DNA of 64,000 bases from Candidatus Melainabacteria bacterium (GTDB taxonomy: Bacteria; Cyanobacteriota; Vampirovibrionia; Obscuribacterales; Obscuribacteraceae). Every line of letters begins with the position of its first letter. Within the stretch, counting starts at the first letter, position 1. Made by a program: the position numbers and the translations under genes. This document shows, piece after piece, positions 27,201 through 33,826 of the stretch. The DNA is taken from the NCBI GenBank assembly GCA_003151275.1, contig PLXC01000035.1, positions 62,001 through 126,000 on the forward strand, read 5' to 3'. The notes beneath the pieces are model-generated. The model did not search any database. It was not told the origin of the DNA and worked only from the letters and a program-made list of their open reading frames with translations.

Positions 27201-27729
27201 GTCCCGTCGTTGCTGCCAGGGGAACGGCTTTGCTCAACCAGTGGTTGCCGCCTTCGAAAACCGCGAATCCCGCCATCGTGCCTAATGCATTTCCAGCTCT
27301 GGTCTCACCAGCATTTGGAGCTTTAATAAAGTCGTAGGCGCCAGCGCCAAAAATCTGGGCGGCGCTTCCGCTGGCCATGAATCGACCTGCCCCGCCTTGC
27401 AGACCAAGCTCACCACCCAGTGCTTTCATGCCTGAGCCCATGACTTTGCCGGCCACAACATAGGGAATTATGGCGCCTGCCACGCCAGCCAGACTTTGCA
27501 CAGCCCAATCGGCAGTGAACGTCTTCGCTTCGTGCGTCTGGGGAAGGGCAATTTTGTCCTTATCCGAAGCGAAAGTGTTGTAAACCTGAACTACACCGGT
27601 TCCGTGAATAAATGGGTCAAGCACATTGTTAGCAAACCAGCTGCTTGAGTCGTGCTGCGAGGCAGCCTCTGGAGGATTTTTGGTTTCGGTTAAGTTTGAC
27701 CGTTCGCCAACCAACTCGTGATCCTCCAC
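24265..27729 (-). CDS. glgX: glycogen debranching enzyme with large extra N-terminal region
   Basis: Residues about 620-1080 are a GH13 isoamylase/GlgX catalytic barrel: EVIMDVVFNHTAEGN, GFRFDLATAF with nucleophile Asp818, FIAEPWDI with acid Glu855, and NFATAHDGFTL with Asp924. A CBM48-like domain (about 465-590) precedes it. It would cut alpha-1,6 branches in glycogen. The first 450 residues are not part of the family. They hold a long Gly/Ala-rich hydrophobic region (about 70-250) and an HExxH motif, HELTH, at 319-323. Normal GlgX is about 650-700 residues. The GTG start at 27729 has GGAG-like sequence upstream. The extra part could anchor or process the enzyme, or be a fused peptidase-like domain. 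Confidence 0.85.
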   Translation of the reverse strand: MEDHELVGERSNLTETKNPPEAASQHDSSSWFANNVLDPFIHGTGVVQVYNTFASDKDKIALPQTHEAKTFTADWAVQSLAGVAGAIIPYVVAGKVMGSGMKALGGELGLQGGAGRFMASGSAAQIFGAGAYDFIKAPNAGETRAGNALGTMAGFAVFEGGNHWLSKAVPLAATTGLSRMALTGIGRFGVGAAGGLVSYDSSNLATSLVTGQANHATMEGRLSAMANGGFINVALPVVQKGITKAADLAVNGRSFGSGVPVERYLQNEGLNDPELNKLSYENRLARVKELTGKESGSSADVRNNIVMFDASQGIGKLAHELTHLRLANQYEPGFRLLAGNMKSDPAKAEQQFMQIRAEMESQSRQSEVRVQTRMNGTAPDVVTDVRQLAQQVASNGKTYNEIWKDEFSRFQADPTFRPAREYSGTSVPEDAAALAKAEKPAVEKPKVDLEDPTRGQLVPLDKAILGSPEHLGATITDKGVNFAVDSHGASGMDLLLFKTADATEPSQVVPMFKTGDVWHREVPGGQAGDFYLLKAHGDYTPAQDGARFNSNKAMLDPYGKAVTGDVHPTGKGEELGYDNSDPNDPSRDLRPSTIDNVAIMPKNVVVDTKSFNWENDKPPAIPMTDTVIYELNLRGFTASDTSMAPHLRGTYRGLIEKIPYLKDLGITAVELMPIMKFHAEDSVRTNPENGEVLKNAWGYNTMAFQAPEGRFAADGSNGQQVNEFKSLVKAFHDNNLEVIMDVVFNHTAEGNPTGPTFSFRGLDNNQYYLLLPNRPDLYFDATGCGNTINANNPKVQKFILDTLRYWQQDYHIDGFRFDLATAFNFDANGKFQEKTPIMQAIESDPEFAKVKFIAEPWDIMNYRLGHFSDRMWAEWNGNFRDTTRSFVRGESGQTGTLADRIAGSPGWFNELAGRNSINFATAHDGFTLRDLVSYDQKHNEANGEQNRDGSNDNKSWNSGFEGDLAKSDLPEWQKAQIEQLRDRQMKNMLSLMFLSRGTPMMLFGDEVRRTQGGNNNAYNQLRLNEMNWAELEKNADMFRFTKMMIDLRKTHEIGRSKPSDISWHGTEPFKPDFSDGSRFIAWQMTPSKPGVRPLYSAFNAFWEPLKIQLPPGEWSRLVDTNLPTGQDIVGSTSATPLAHEYVIQPRSGIVLEGK

Positions 27730-28030
27730 GTCTCCGTCAGTGATGGAGACTCGTCTTGTACTTAGGTGCGATGCCGATGTTATGTATTCTATGGTTCAGG
27801 GGTGGCGCTTTAAATGGGGAAATTACGCCCCCAAAGGTCAGATTTTCTTAAATCTCCAAGAGGAACTCCAGGCTCAAAACTCTGATTTAATACTAGTTTG
27901 TCGCTCGAACAACACTTACCGGGTTGACTCGGTTCCGTCACTTCGGCAGAACCGAAAGAGCGTTCCGAAATCCTTCTTCAGTATGGCACTATATATGGTG
28001 CCCAAGAGAATACAAGCAATAAAAGAAAAC

Positions 28031-28768
28031 ATGGAACAAAATCTTACCCCTGAAGCTGCTGCGAAAGAAATTTTTGCCGAAAGGTTTCCAAATGCTCAGG
28101 CGATGTTTCTTGCTGGATCTTTGATTCGAGGAGAAGGTACGCGCTTTTCCGATTTAGATCTTGTGGTTGTATTCGATCATGTCGATCAGGCAAGTCGAGA
28201 GTCTTTTTATTATCGCGGTTGGCCTGTCGAAGCATTCATTCATGACGAAAGCACATTGAAATATTTTTTCAGTGAGCTGGACGCCAAATCAGGATTCCCT
28301 GCGCTTCCGCAAATGGTCATCGAAGGAGTTGTAATCACCGAAGCTAATGAACTTTCGGCGCAATTGAAAGTTTTAGCACAATCTGTTTTCGACATTGGCC
28401 CTCCAGCTTTGAATCAAATTGATCTGGACAAGAGAAGGTATGCGATTACAGATCTGATTGACGACATCCGCGAACCTCGATCAAGAGCAGAGTTGATGGG
28501 TTCAGGAGCGAAATTACTCGAGAGTATGGCTGACTTTTATTTTCGCGCCAATGGAATGTGGTCATGTACCGGTAAATCGATTTTTCGAAAACTCGGAGCT
28601 GCAGATCCAAAAATGCTCGCACAGTTTGAATTTGCGTTCGCAGAGTTATTTTCTGAAGCAAATCCTGCACCATGTGTCGAACTAGCCGAAAAATTACTCA
28701 AAGACAAAGGAGGTTTCCTGTTTGATGGATACAAACTTGATGCGCCACCAGACTGGAGAGTCGGATAA
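28031..28768 (+). CDS. nucleotidyltransferase (DNA polymerase beta-like) domain protein
   Basis: The motif GSLIRGEGTRFSDLDLVVVF is the G-S-x(n)-D-x-D signature of pol-beta-type nucleotidyltransferases, with Asp residues for two metal ions. It is followed by YYRGWPVEAFIHDE. The C-terminal half is helical (RAELMGSGAKLLESMADFYF). The family includes aminoglycoside adenylyltransferases and MNT/HEPN toxin-antitoxin proteins; no partner toxin gene is visible. I chose the ATG at 28031 (245 aa) because homology-like sequence begins there. The frame stays open to 27740, but that part reads as non-coding. The substrate is unknown. Confidence 0.72.
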   Translation: MEQNLTPEAAAKEIFAERFPNAQAMFLAGSLIRGEGTRFSDLDLVVVFDHVDQASRESFYYRGWPVEAFIHDESTLKYFFSELDAKSGFPALPQMVIEGVVITEANELSAQLKVLAQSVFDIGPPALNQIDLDKRRYAITDLIDDIREPRSRAELMGSGAKLLESMADFYFRANGMWSCTGKSIFRKLGAADPKMLAQFEFAFAELFSEANPAPCVELAEKLLKDKGGFLFDGYKLDAPPDWRVG

Positions 28769-28849
28769 AACAACGCCGTATTCAGTCTCTAAAGACTAAG
28801 TCAAACGATGTGAATCGCTTGTGAGTAGATCCAGAAAATCGGTCAATTA

Positions 28850-29761
28850 ATGAATAAATTTCACGCTATCTTTTCTTCCATAATTTGCACAACACTTTTT
28901 CCATTTGCATGTTGTGCTGAATACAATGCATTGCAGCAACAGGCTAAGACGGAGGAGCACGAATTAGCTAAATGCAATCAGCAGGTTAGCAAGTCTCCTA
29001 AGTCTCCCAGAGCTTATTTCGATAGAGCCAAATGTTACCTAATGATGTGTGAAGACGACAAAGGGCTGGCGGATCTAAATCGAGCAATCGAACTTGAGCC
29101 CAAATTCAGGTTCGCTTACGAAGAGCGAATCAATGTGTTGGGTCTTAAGAAACGTCAGCCAGAAGCGCTCCAAGACTGCAATACATTGATCAAGTTGTTT
29201 CCCAAAGAAACGATTGGCCTGGAACATAGAATAGTCGTGCTCCAAAGCCTTGGTCGGTTAAAGGAAGGCTTAGCTGACTGCGATAAAGCACTGCAAATAA
29301 ATCCTAAGTCAGTTGGAGCTTGGCAGTACAAAGCTTCGATATACATCGAACAAAAGGATGATGCTAACGCGATGAAGTGTCTAACTAAATTGACCGAGCT
29401 TGCACCGGGCAATGCCGTCAACTTTCATGTCCTCTCAAACTACTATTTGAAACAGGGCAAGTACGATCTGGCGATTCAAAATCTAAATCACACAATTAAA
29501 ATAAATAGTGAAGACGCAGATCCATACATCATCCGCGGAGAAGTTTTCCGCACCATGAAAAAATATCCCGAAGCCATCGCCGACTATTCCAAAGCAATTA
29601 AAATTGATGAACCTCGATGCGGCCAGGCATTGTACGGTCGTTCTCTATGCGAAAGAGCATTAGGTCGCAACCAAGACGCCGACCGGGATCTGAAGCGCAG
29701 TCAATACTTCGACTACGAGCCAACCGCCAAGAAACCTGAGCCCAAATTATCGACCAAGTAA
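28850..29761 (+). CDS. exported TPR protein
   Basis: A signal peptide (FHAIFSSIICTTLFPFACCA, with Cys near the cleavage point that could also make it a lipoprotein) is followed by about seven tetratricopeptide repeats, for example YLMMCEDDKGLADLNRAIEL and YPEAIADYSKAIKIDE. The repeats fill the protein to residue 290, so it is a pure scaffold. It should act in the periplasm or on the outer side of a membrane, binding partner proteins. Partners cannot be told; the neighbours are unrelated. Confidence 0.78.
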   Translation: MNKFHAIFSSIICTTLFPFACCAEYNALQQQAKTEEHELAKCNQQVSKSPKSPRAYFDRAKCYLMMCEDDKGLADLNRAIELEPKFRFAYEERINVLGLKKRQPEALQDCNTLIKLFPKETIGLEHRIVVLQSLGRLKEGLADCDKALQINPKSVGAWQYKASIYIEQKDDANAMKCLTKLTELAPGNAVNFHVLSNYYLKQGKYDLAIQNLNHTIKINSEDADPYIIRGEVFRTMKKYPEAIADYSKAIKIDEPRCGQALYGRSLCERALGRNQDADRDLKRSQYFDYEPTAKKPEPKLSTK

Positions 29762-29994
29762 TCTACTCCGCGATGGCTAAAAAAACTTTTGCTCAGAACA
29801 ATATGCGTATTGAATTGAGAAAGCATAGCCTGTGATATCTGTCTAGCATGTTAGACACTTTGTGGAGATGTGCCGCTTGACTGCTTCCGCGGCCAAGATA
29901 ACTTGCCTTTCTTCATAGTCCACGGATGACAAGATGGTTTGGTCGGTAATAGGAAGGGAACAAACCACCTGGACCCAAGTTGTTTGGAATTTAA

Positions 29995-30372
29995 ATGGTC
30001 AATCCACAGCAGGTTATCGATGAATCACGTCCGATGCTGGAGGAATTTCTAAGTGATATCGGCATTCACCAACCAGGTCAGCCAATTGCTAATACAGCAT
30101 TGCTCGACTCATTCAGCGATTGGTTAGATGCTCAGGAAATTCCAGAAGAGGATTTCTGGTACGTATCGTCTCGTGTTGCCGCCTTCATCTGTGAGTACCT
30201 AATTGAAGGCTTCTCTGCTGTACGCTACATCCAGGGGCAAGGTATATTTCTGCGGCTTCCAATCGATACAACTCAACAGGTTTACCGAGACTTCGACCCT
30301 CATTCCGTAGCCGTGAGCCTAGTCCGCGAGAGGAAGAGTCTCAAGCAGTTTTTGCACATCCTCACCGCTTAA
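29995..30372 (+). CDS. acidic protein of unknown function, 125 aa
   Basis: The frame starts MVNPQQVIDESRPMLEEFLS and is acidic, with aromatic-rich segments (EEDFWYVSSRVAAFICEYLI and SAVRYIQGQGIFLRLP). The pattern suggests a small alpha/beta cytoplasmic protein; immunity-like or chaperone-like proteins look similar, but no family is recognised. There is no clear ribosome site. The 230-base upstream gap holds an imperfect palindrome at 29841-29856. Downstream the recombination-site cluster begins. Confidence 0.55.
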   Translation: MVNPQQVIDESRPMLEEFLSDIGIHQPGQPIANTALLDSFSDWLDAQEIPEEDFWYVSSRVAAFICEYLIEGFSAVRYIQGQGIFLRLPIDTTQQVYRDFDPHSVAVSLVRERKSLKQFLHILTA

Positions 30373-30540
30373 CGCTCGCTGTCCTCTTTTCCGCTGAGCT
30401 GATTGATAGAAATTTGCGGGCTATCAAGTTTCTCGTGGGACATTTTGTCCACGAATCGCAGCCGCCTATCAGGCTGGCTGCTCGTAAATTTGTGGGTGTG
30501 GAGACACTGTTGACCAGTTCGGATCCCGAAGCTGCGAAAT

Positions 30541-30736
30541 TTATGTGCCGCATCGATGCACGTAGGCCATTCCCCATCGTTAATTCAGGCGCATGTTCCA
30601 CATAATCACTTAGGACACATAATCGCTGTTATGTGCCGCGCCACATAACTCAGATTTTGTTCCCAAACTGAATATGTGCCCCCGTTGCCGACAAGGCAGA
30701 CTGCGGCTGGCGGAGCCCGTGCACTGCGACACATAA
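30541..30736. other. cluster of tyrosine-recombinase-like heptamer sites (CACATAA/TTATGTG)
   Basis: Six copies of one heptamer lie here: TTATGTG at 30541 and 30629, CACATAA at 30599, 30616, 30642 and 30730. The copies at 30616-30622, 30629-30635 and 30642-30648 alternate in orientation with exact six-base gaps (TCGCTG and CCGCGC). Each adjacent pair thus forms an inverted repeat around a six-base centre, the layout of a tyrosine-recombinase core site. The cluster abuts the 3' end of the recombinase fragment. The stretch 30373-30740 holds no convincing gene. Confidence 0.75.
30653..30682. repeat. left copy of 30-bp inverted repeat
   Basis: These 30 bases are the exact reverse complement of 33571-33600. 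The copy begins GATTTTGTTCCC and ends TATGTGCCCC. It is followed, after 47 bases, by CACATAA at 30730, the same geometry as the right copy. It lies five bases from a heptamer of the recombinase-site cluster. Confidence 0.92.
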
Positions 30737-30739
30737 TTC

Positions 30740-31336
30740 TCAAAGTGAGTCGAGCCATTTCAGCAGAGCCGCGTCATCTCGCCATCGAGCATCAACGTGA
30801 CATGTTTCGTTTGATGTCGGTGGCAAGCATGCATTTAGAGCTTCCTTCTTCATTCGCATGTTGATTTCTGCATAGCGATTTGTTGTATCAAGACTGACAT
30901 GACCAAGCCATCCGCGAATCACATTCAGTTCAACGCCGGATTCAAGCAAATGAATGGCCGTTGAATGCCGGATCGTATGCGGCGATACTGGCTTAGCAGA
31001 ACCGTCCGAACGCTTCTTGCTAATCCGTTCAGTGTGCTTGCGAACAAGTTTGTATATTCCGAATCGCGTAAGCTGCTTGCCGGTGTTGGACAGAAAAACC
31101 GGATCACTCTTAGTCCGTGGCTGCTCGCCGAGCAGCTTTTGTAAGGCTGCGGTAGTTTCTTTCCAAAGTGGGCATGCCCTCCACTTGCCACCTTTACCGT
31201 ACAGCTGAACGCGCAATCCATCTAGATCAAGTTGCTCTACTCGAAGCTCTGTTACCTCCTGAACTCTTGCACCAGTGTTGTACATGAACAAGAGAATCAC
31301 TCTGTCTCTAAATGCCAGCTTGCCCTTCTTACCCAA
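30740..31336 (-). pseudogene. tyrosine recombinase/integrase, catalytic domain only
   Basis: The fragment of 198 residues holds a full catalytic domain: RDRVILLFMYNTGARVQEVT (first Arg), the beta-hairpin KGGKWRACPL with Lys, HTIRHSTAIHLLESGV (HxxR), GWLGHVSLDTTNRYAEI (His and nucleophile Tyr). The N-terminal core-binding SAM-like domain, about 100-130 residues in relatives, is absent; a stop codon lies 13 codons upstream of the TTG at 31336. It is therefore likely a 5'-truncated remnant, though a catalytic domain can retain partial activity. It resembles the stand-alone and triple recombinases of integrative elements. It points outward toward the heptamer cluster, ending four bases from a CACATAA. 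Confidence 0.85.
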
Positions 31337-31649
31337 AGAAGCGCATACTTTTGAAGAAACTACGCAAAAACCTTAACACTCATGCATCTGCTGACCCGAA
31401 CGCATGACCTCGACGAGTAATCCCGCTGTAAAAACCTTGTTTTGAGAGTTCGCGCACTCGATTTTGAAAAATTGATTAACGATTTTTGGGGAGCGGATAA
31501 CTTTTGCTATTAGTATTTATTGGAAGGTTCGATTAGCAGTGGCCGATACCGCAACGGGTAGCACTATTAGTCAACAGCGAACGTTCTAAGCCACTGAAAT
31601 TTCTTCTTGTTGAGTAGTGTGAAACATATTCGATAGGAGGTGACCACTT
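31337..31649. other. divergent intergenic region between recombinase fragment and heat-shock operon
   Basis: About 310 bases without a gene. It must hold the promoter of the small heat-shock operon. AT-rich sequence (TTGATTAACG, TTATTGGAAGG) lies at 31470-31530, but I see no CIRCE element and no promoter that I would call with confidence. The upstream part may contain decayed recombinase sequence. Confidence 0.4.
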
Positions 31650-32213
31650 ATGACATTGACTAACTTGATTCCTTGGGGACGTAAACCGATCCCTATTCGA
31701 CGCTCAGATGAAAACGGCATGGAACCGACTCTGTGGGTTGATTTAGATAGTCCATTGAGAGAGATGGAACGATTGTTCGATCGCTTCATTGGATTCGATA
31801 ATTCGCCGTTTGCCGGACTGAGCACCATCAATAGTCAATTCGTGCCATCGCTTGATGTGCACGAGTCTGACAAAGAATTTCAAATCAAGATCGAACTGCC
31901 CGGCATGGATGAAAAGGATATCGATGTCTCCATGTCGAGGAACATGCTCACGATAAGCGGCGAAAAGAAGCTAGAAAAAGAGGAGAACGCGAAAGGTATC
32001 TATCGCATGGAACGGCAATATGGCTCGTTCCGCAGGTCCATTCCATTGCCTGAAAACGGCGTAGACACTGAAAAGGCGGAAGCCTCCTATAAGAGTGGCG
32101 TACTCACTGTTCGCCTGCCTAAAACGGCTGATTACAAGGCCTCCGCAAGAAAGATACCTGTGGTGGCGAATAAGGTAGAAGAGCCACAGACAAGCAACGG
32201 CCAATCGTCCTGA
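31650..32213 (+). CDS. small heat-shock protein, Hsp20 family
   Basis: The alpha-crystallin domain covers about residues 65-165: VPSLDVHESDKEFQIKIELP, GMDEKDIDVSMSRNMLTISGE, MERQYGSFRRSIPLP, and SGVLTVRLPK (the conserved GVL motif). The N-terminus carries the usual REMERLFDRF helix. It is an ATP-independent holdase that keeps unfolded proteins soluble. The ribosome site is a perfect AGGAGGTG seven bases before the ATG. It is the first gene of a three-gene operon with a second Hsp20 and a repeat protein, all using the same AGGAGGTG. Confidence 0.93.
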   Translation: MTLTNLIPWGRKPIPIRRSDENGMEPTLWVDLDSPLREMERLFDRFIGFDNSPFAGLSTINSQFVPSLDVHESDKEFQIKIELPGMDEKDIDVSMSRNMLTISGEKKLEKEENAKGIYRMERQYGSFRRSIPLPENGVDTEKAEASYKSGVLTVRLPKTADYKASARKIPVVANKVEEPQTSNGQSS

Positions 32214-32266
32214 AATAATGGGCTGGGATGGACCCGTCCATCGACCCCAGCTGCTCGATTCCGAAT

Positions 32267-32289
32267 CCCCTGGCGCTCTTGCGCCGGGG
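32267..32289 (+). other. intercistronic hairpin between the two Hsp20 genes
   Basis: GGCGC-TCTT-GCGCC flanked by CCCC and GGGG makes a strong stem with one bulged T. No T run follows, so it is more likely an mRNA-stability or processing element than a terminator. Confidence 0.55.
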
Positions 32290-32324
32290 AACCATACCCC
32301 TCTTTCACTATCAGGAGGTGCAAT

Positions 32325-32849
32325 ATGAAAAGCCTGAAAGCTAAAGCTGCGCTGGCCATAAGCCTTTCTCTCCTGTTGGGATTCGCGGCCGGTTTTGGCA
32401 GCAAGGATCTATTTGATAAACAAAACAGCGCTAAAGCCAGTGCTGTGAATGTTCCTGTGCACAAACTCAATGGTCTTGAACCTTGGCGTGTCAATCTTGA
32501 TCCATTCTGGGTGCCAGTTGACTTATCAATTGAACCCTTAGCGTTGCCGGATTTCGTCAGTTTGCCGCTTGATGTGCCGCAAATAAAAACCATTGACGGC
32601 GTTCACGAAATCCAGGTAATTGCACAAGTGCCTGGAGTAACCGAAGGAGATGTTGACGTTGAGGTAGGTAAGGATATCCTCACCATCAAGGGACACAAAA
32701 AAGAAGAGTCAGGCGAGAAGAACAAGCACTTCTCCACGATTGAAGAGTCCTTTGTGCGGACGGTTCAGTTACCTTGCAAGGTCGACGGAGACAAGGTGAA
32801 GGCAACACTGAAAAATGGAATGTTGACAGTCTCTTTGCCTAAAGCTTAA
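32325..32849 (+). CDS. Hsp20-family protein with N-terminal export signal or anchor
   Basis: Residues about 80-174 are an alpha-crystallin domain (VHEIQVIAQVPGVTEGDVDV, DILTIKGHKKEES, NGMLTVSLPKA). The unusual part is the N-terminus: basic KSLKAKAA followed by a hydrophobic stretch (LAISLSLLLGFAAGFG), which fits a signal peptide or membrane anchor. Hsp20 proteins are normally cytoplasmic, so this one may protect exported or membrane proteins; that role is inference. AGGAGGTG precedes the ATG by four bases. It is the middle gene of the operon. Confidence 0.85.
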   Translation: MKSLKAKAALAISLSLLLGFAAGFGSKDLFDKQNSAKASAVNVPVHKLNGLEPWRVNLDPFWVPVDLSIEPLALPDFVSLPLDVPQIKTIDGVHEIQVIAQVPGVTEGDVDVEVGKDILTIKGHKKEESGEKNKHFSTIEESFVRTVQLPCKVDGDKVKATLKNGMLTVSLPKA

Positions 32850-32881
32850 TGGCATGCTCAATTCGGAACTGATTCAGGAGG

Positions 32882-32913
32882 CCGGTGGGGCACCGCTGGG
32901 AGTGCCCCACCGG
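32882..32913 (+). other. perfect 12-bp intercistronic hairpin
   Basis: CCGGTGGGGCAC at 32882-32893 pairs perfectly with GTGCCCCACCGG at 32902-32913 around an eight-base loop. No T run follows. It lies between the second Hsp20 and the repeat-protein gene and could stop part of transcription or stabilise the upstream mRNA. Confidence 0.65.
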
Positions 32914-32973
32914 TGGCAGCCGAAAGGCTGAGATAAGTGATTTCCAGAGACTACCATGCAGGAGGTGAGCAAT

Positions 32974-33507
32974 ATGGCAGTTCTCCGCAGACATTGGTTA
33001 TCGATGTACATCATGGCTGGTAGCCCAAATGCTTCAAGTGAGCAGCTGAGAAAGTTAGCGTCTACTTCACTCGATAAAATCCGCTTACGGGTGGCTGAGA
33101 ATCAAAATGCACCTATTGACATACTGGAGACACTGTCCAGTGATCCTAGTCATGATGTGCGGGTTGCCGTCGCTACCAATCCATCAACACCCAGGCAGCT
33201 TGTAGAAAAGCTCGCTCAAGACAACGACATTGTTGTCCGTCACGGTCTGGCTCAGGATATCGGTACACCAATTGCCGTCCTCAATCAATTGAGCCAAGAC
33301 GAGAACGGCTGGGTGAACGGCGAAGCAAGGAAAACCTTGCACATTCTCGCTACCTGGTCAGAAAAGCAGCTATCGGATAAGCGAGAGGCTATGCGCATCC
33401 GCAAACGATCTATTCAACGGCGGTTTGAAAGAAAGCTGCGACAGAAAGATGAAGTCAGTCAATTCTTCTCTGCGACGCCTCTCTCCCGGCACGCTGGAAC
33501 GAGCTAA
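32974..33507 (+). CDS. helical leucine-rich-variant (LRV/HEAT-like) repeat protein
   Basis: The protein of 177 residues contains about four repeats of roughly 24 residues such as LDKIRLRVAENQNAPIDILE and HDVRVAVATNPSTPRQLVEK, the LRV type with alternating helices. A basic, Arg/Lys-rich tail follows (KRSIQRRFERKLRQKDE). It is likely a protein- or nucleic-acid-binding adaptor. I chose the ATG at 32974 because AGGAGGTG lies six bases upstream; an earlier in-frame ATG at 32956 sits before that site. It is third in the Hsp20 operon, so a role in protein quality control is possible. Its stop lies nine bases from a recombinase heptamer. Confidence 0.78.
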   Translation: MAVLRRHWLSMYIMAGSPNASSEQLRKLASTSLDKIRLRVAENQNAPIDILETLSSDPSHDVRVAVATNPSTPRQLVEKLAQDNDIVVRHGLAQDIGTPIAVLNQLSQDENGWVNGEARKTLHILATWSEKQLSDKREAMRIRKRSIQRRFERKLRQKDEVSQFFSATPLSRHAGTS

Positions 33508-33516
33508 CGATTCATA

Positions 33517-33600
33517 TTATGTGCCTCCAAAAAATGGATTCATGTCTCCTTCTGACTGCCTCATGAATTCGGGGCACATATTCAGTTTGGGAACAAAATC
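33517..33600. repeat. right recombination-site copy: heptamer, 47-bp arm, 30-bp inverted repeat
   Basis: TTATGTG at 33517-33523 is followed by 47 unconserved bases and then the 30-bp repeat at 33571-33600, identical in inverted orientation to 30653-30682. The base after the repeat begins TCGCTG when read with its last TC, the same six-base centre found between the heptamers at 30616 and 30629. Confidence 0.85.
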
Positions 33601-33771
33601 GCTGTAATGCTTGAGCGGCTCTACAAACTTGCTTAAATCCTCCGGTCCATTAATCGCCACTCTTGCACCTGGCTCCTTAACCAGGACCAAACACATTTGC
33701 GGCACAGCCAAGAAAGTCCACAAGTTATTCGACCCAGAGCCAAAGCCTCTAAAAACAGTATTGAAAACCAA
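33517..33771 (-). CDS. small reading frame crossing the right repeat, 84 aa
   Basis: A frame from a TTG at 33771 reads with protein-like sequence in the middle (KEPGARVAINGPEDLSKFVE, then PLKHYSDFVPKLNMCP) and stops at the TAA inside the heptamer CACATAA. The 30-bp repeat encodes DFVPKLNMCP. The last 17 codons lie inside the invertible segment, and the left copy encodes 17 different open codons in the same frame ending at its own CACATAA. The start is weak and overlaps the terminator of the upstream gene, so this may be a gene remnant. No family is recognised. Confidence 0.38.
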   Translation of the reverse strand: MVFNTVFRGFGSGSNNLWTFLAVPQMCLVLVKEPGARVAINGPEDLSKFVEPLKHYSDFVPKLNMCPEFMRQSEGDMNPFFGGT

Positions 33772-33800
33772 GTAGCCACCCTGGCAGTGGGTGGCTACTT
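33770..33800 (-). terminator. terminator of the 1656-residue membrane protein gene
   Basis: An 11-bp perfect stem (AAGTAGCCACC with GGTGGCTACTT) with a nine-base loop lies 27 bases beyond the stop at 33827. On the minus strand GGTTTTC follows. The modest T run suggests moderate efficiency. Confidence 0.7.
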
Positions 33801-33826
33801 CGTCTTCGCTCGCTGGTAAAAACTGA

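Noticed and set aside
27740..28030. Upstream extension of the nucleotidyltransferase frame
   Set aside because: Sequence reads as non-coding and homology-like residues begin only at the ATG at 28031.
29841..29856. GTCTAGCATGTTAGAC imperfect palindrome
   Set aside because: One mismatched pair and 140 bases from the next start; too weak to call an operator.
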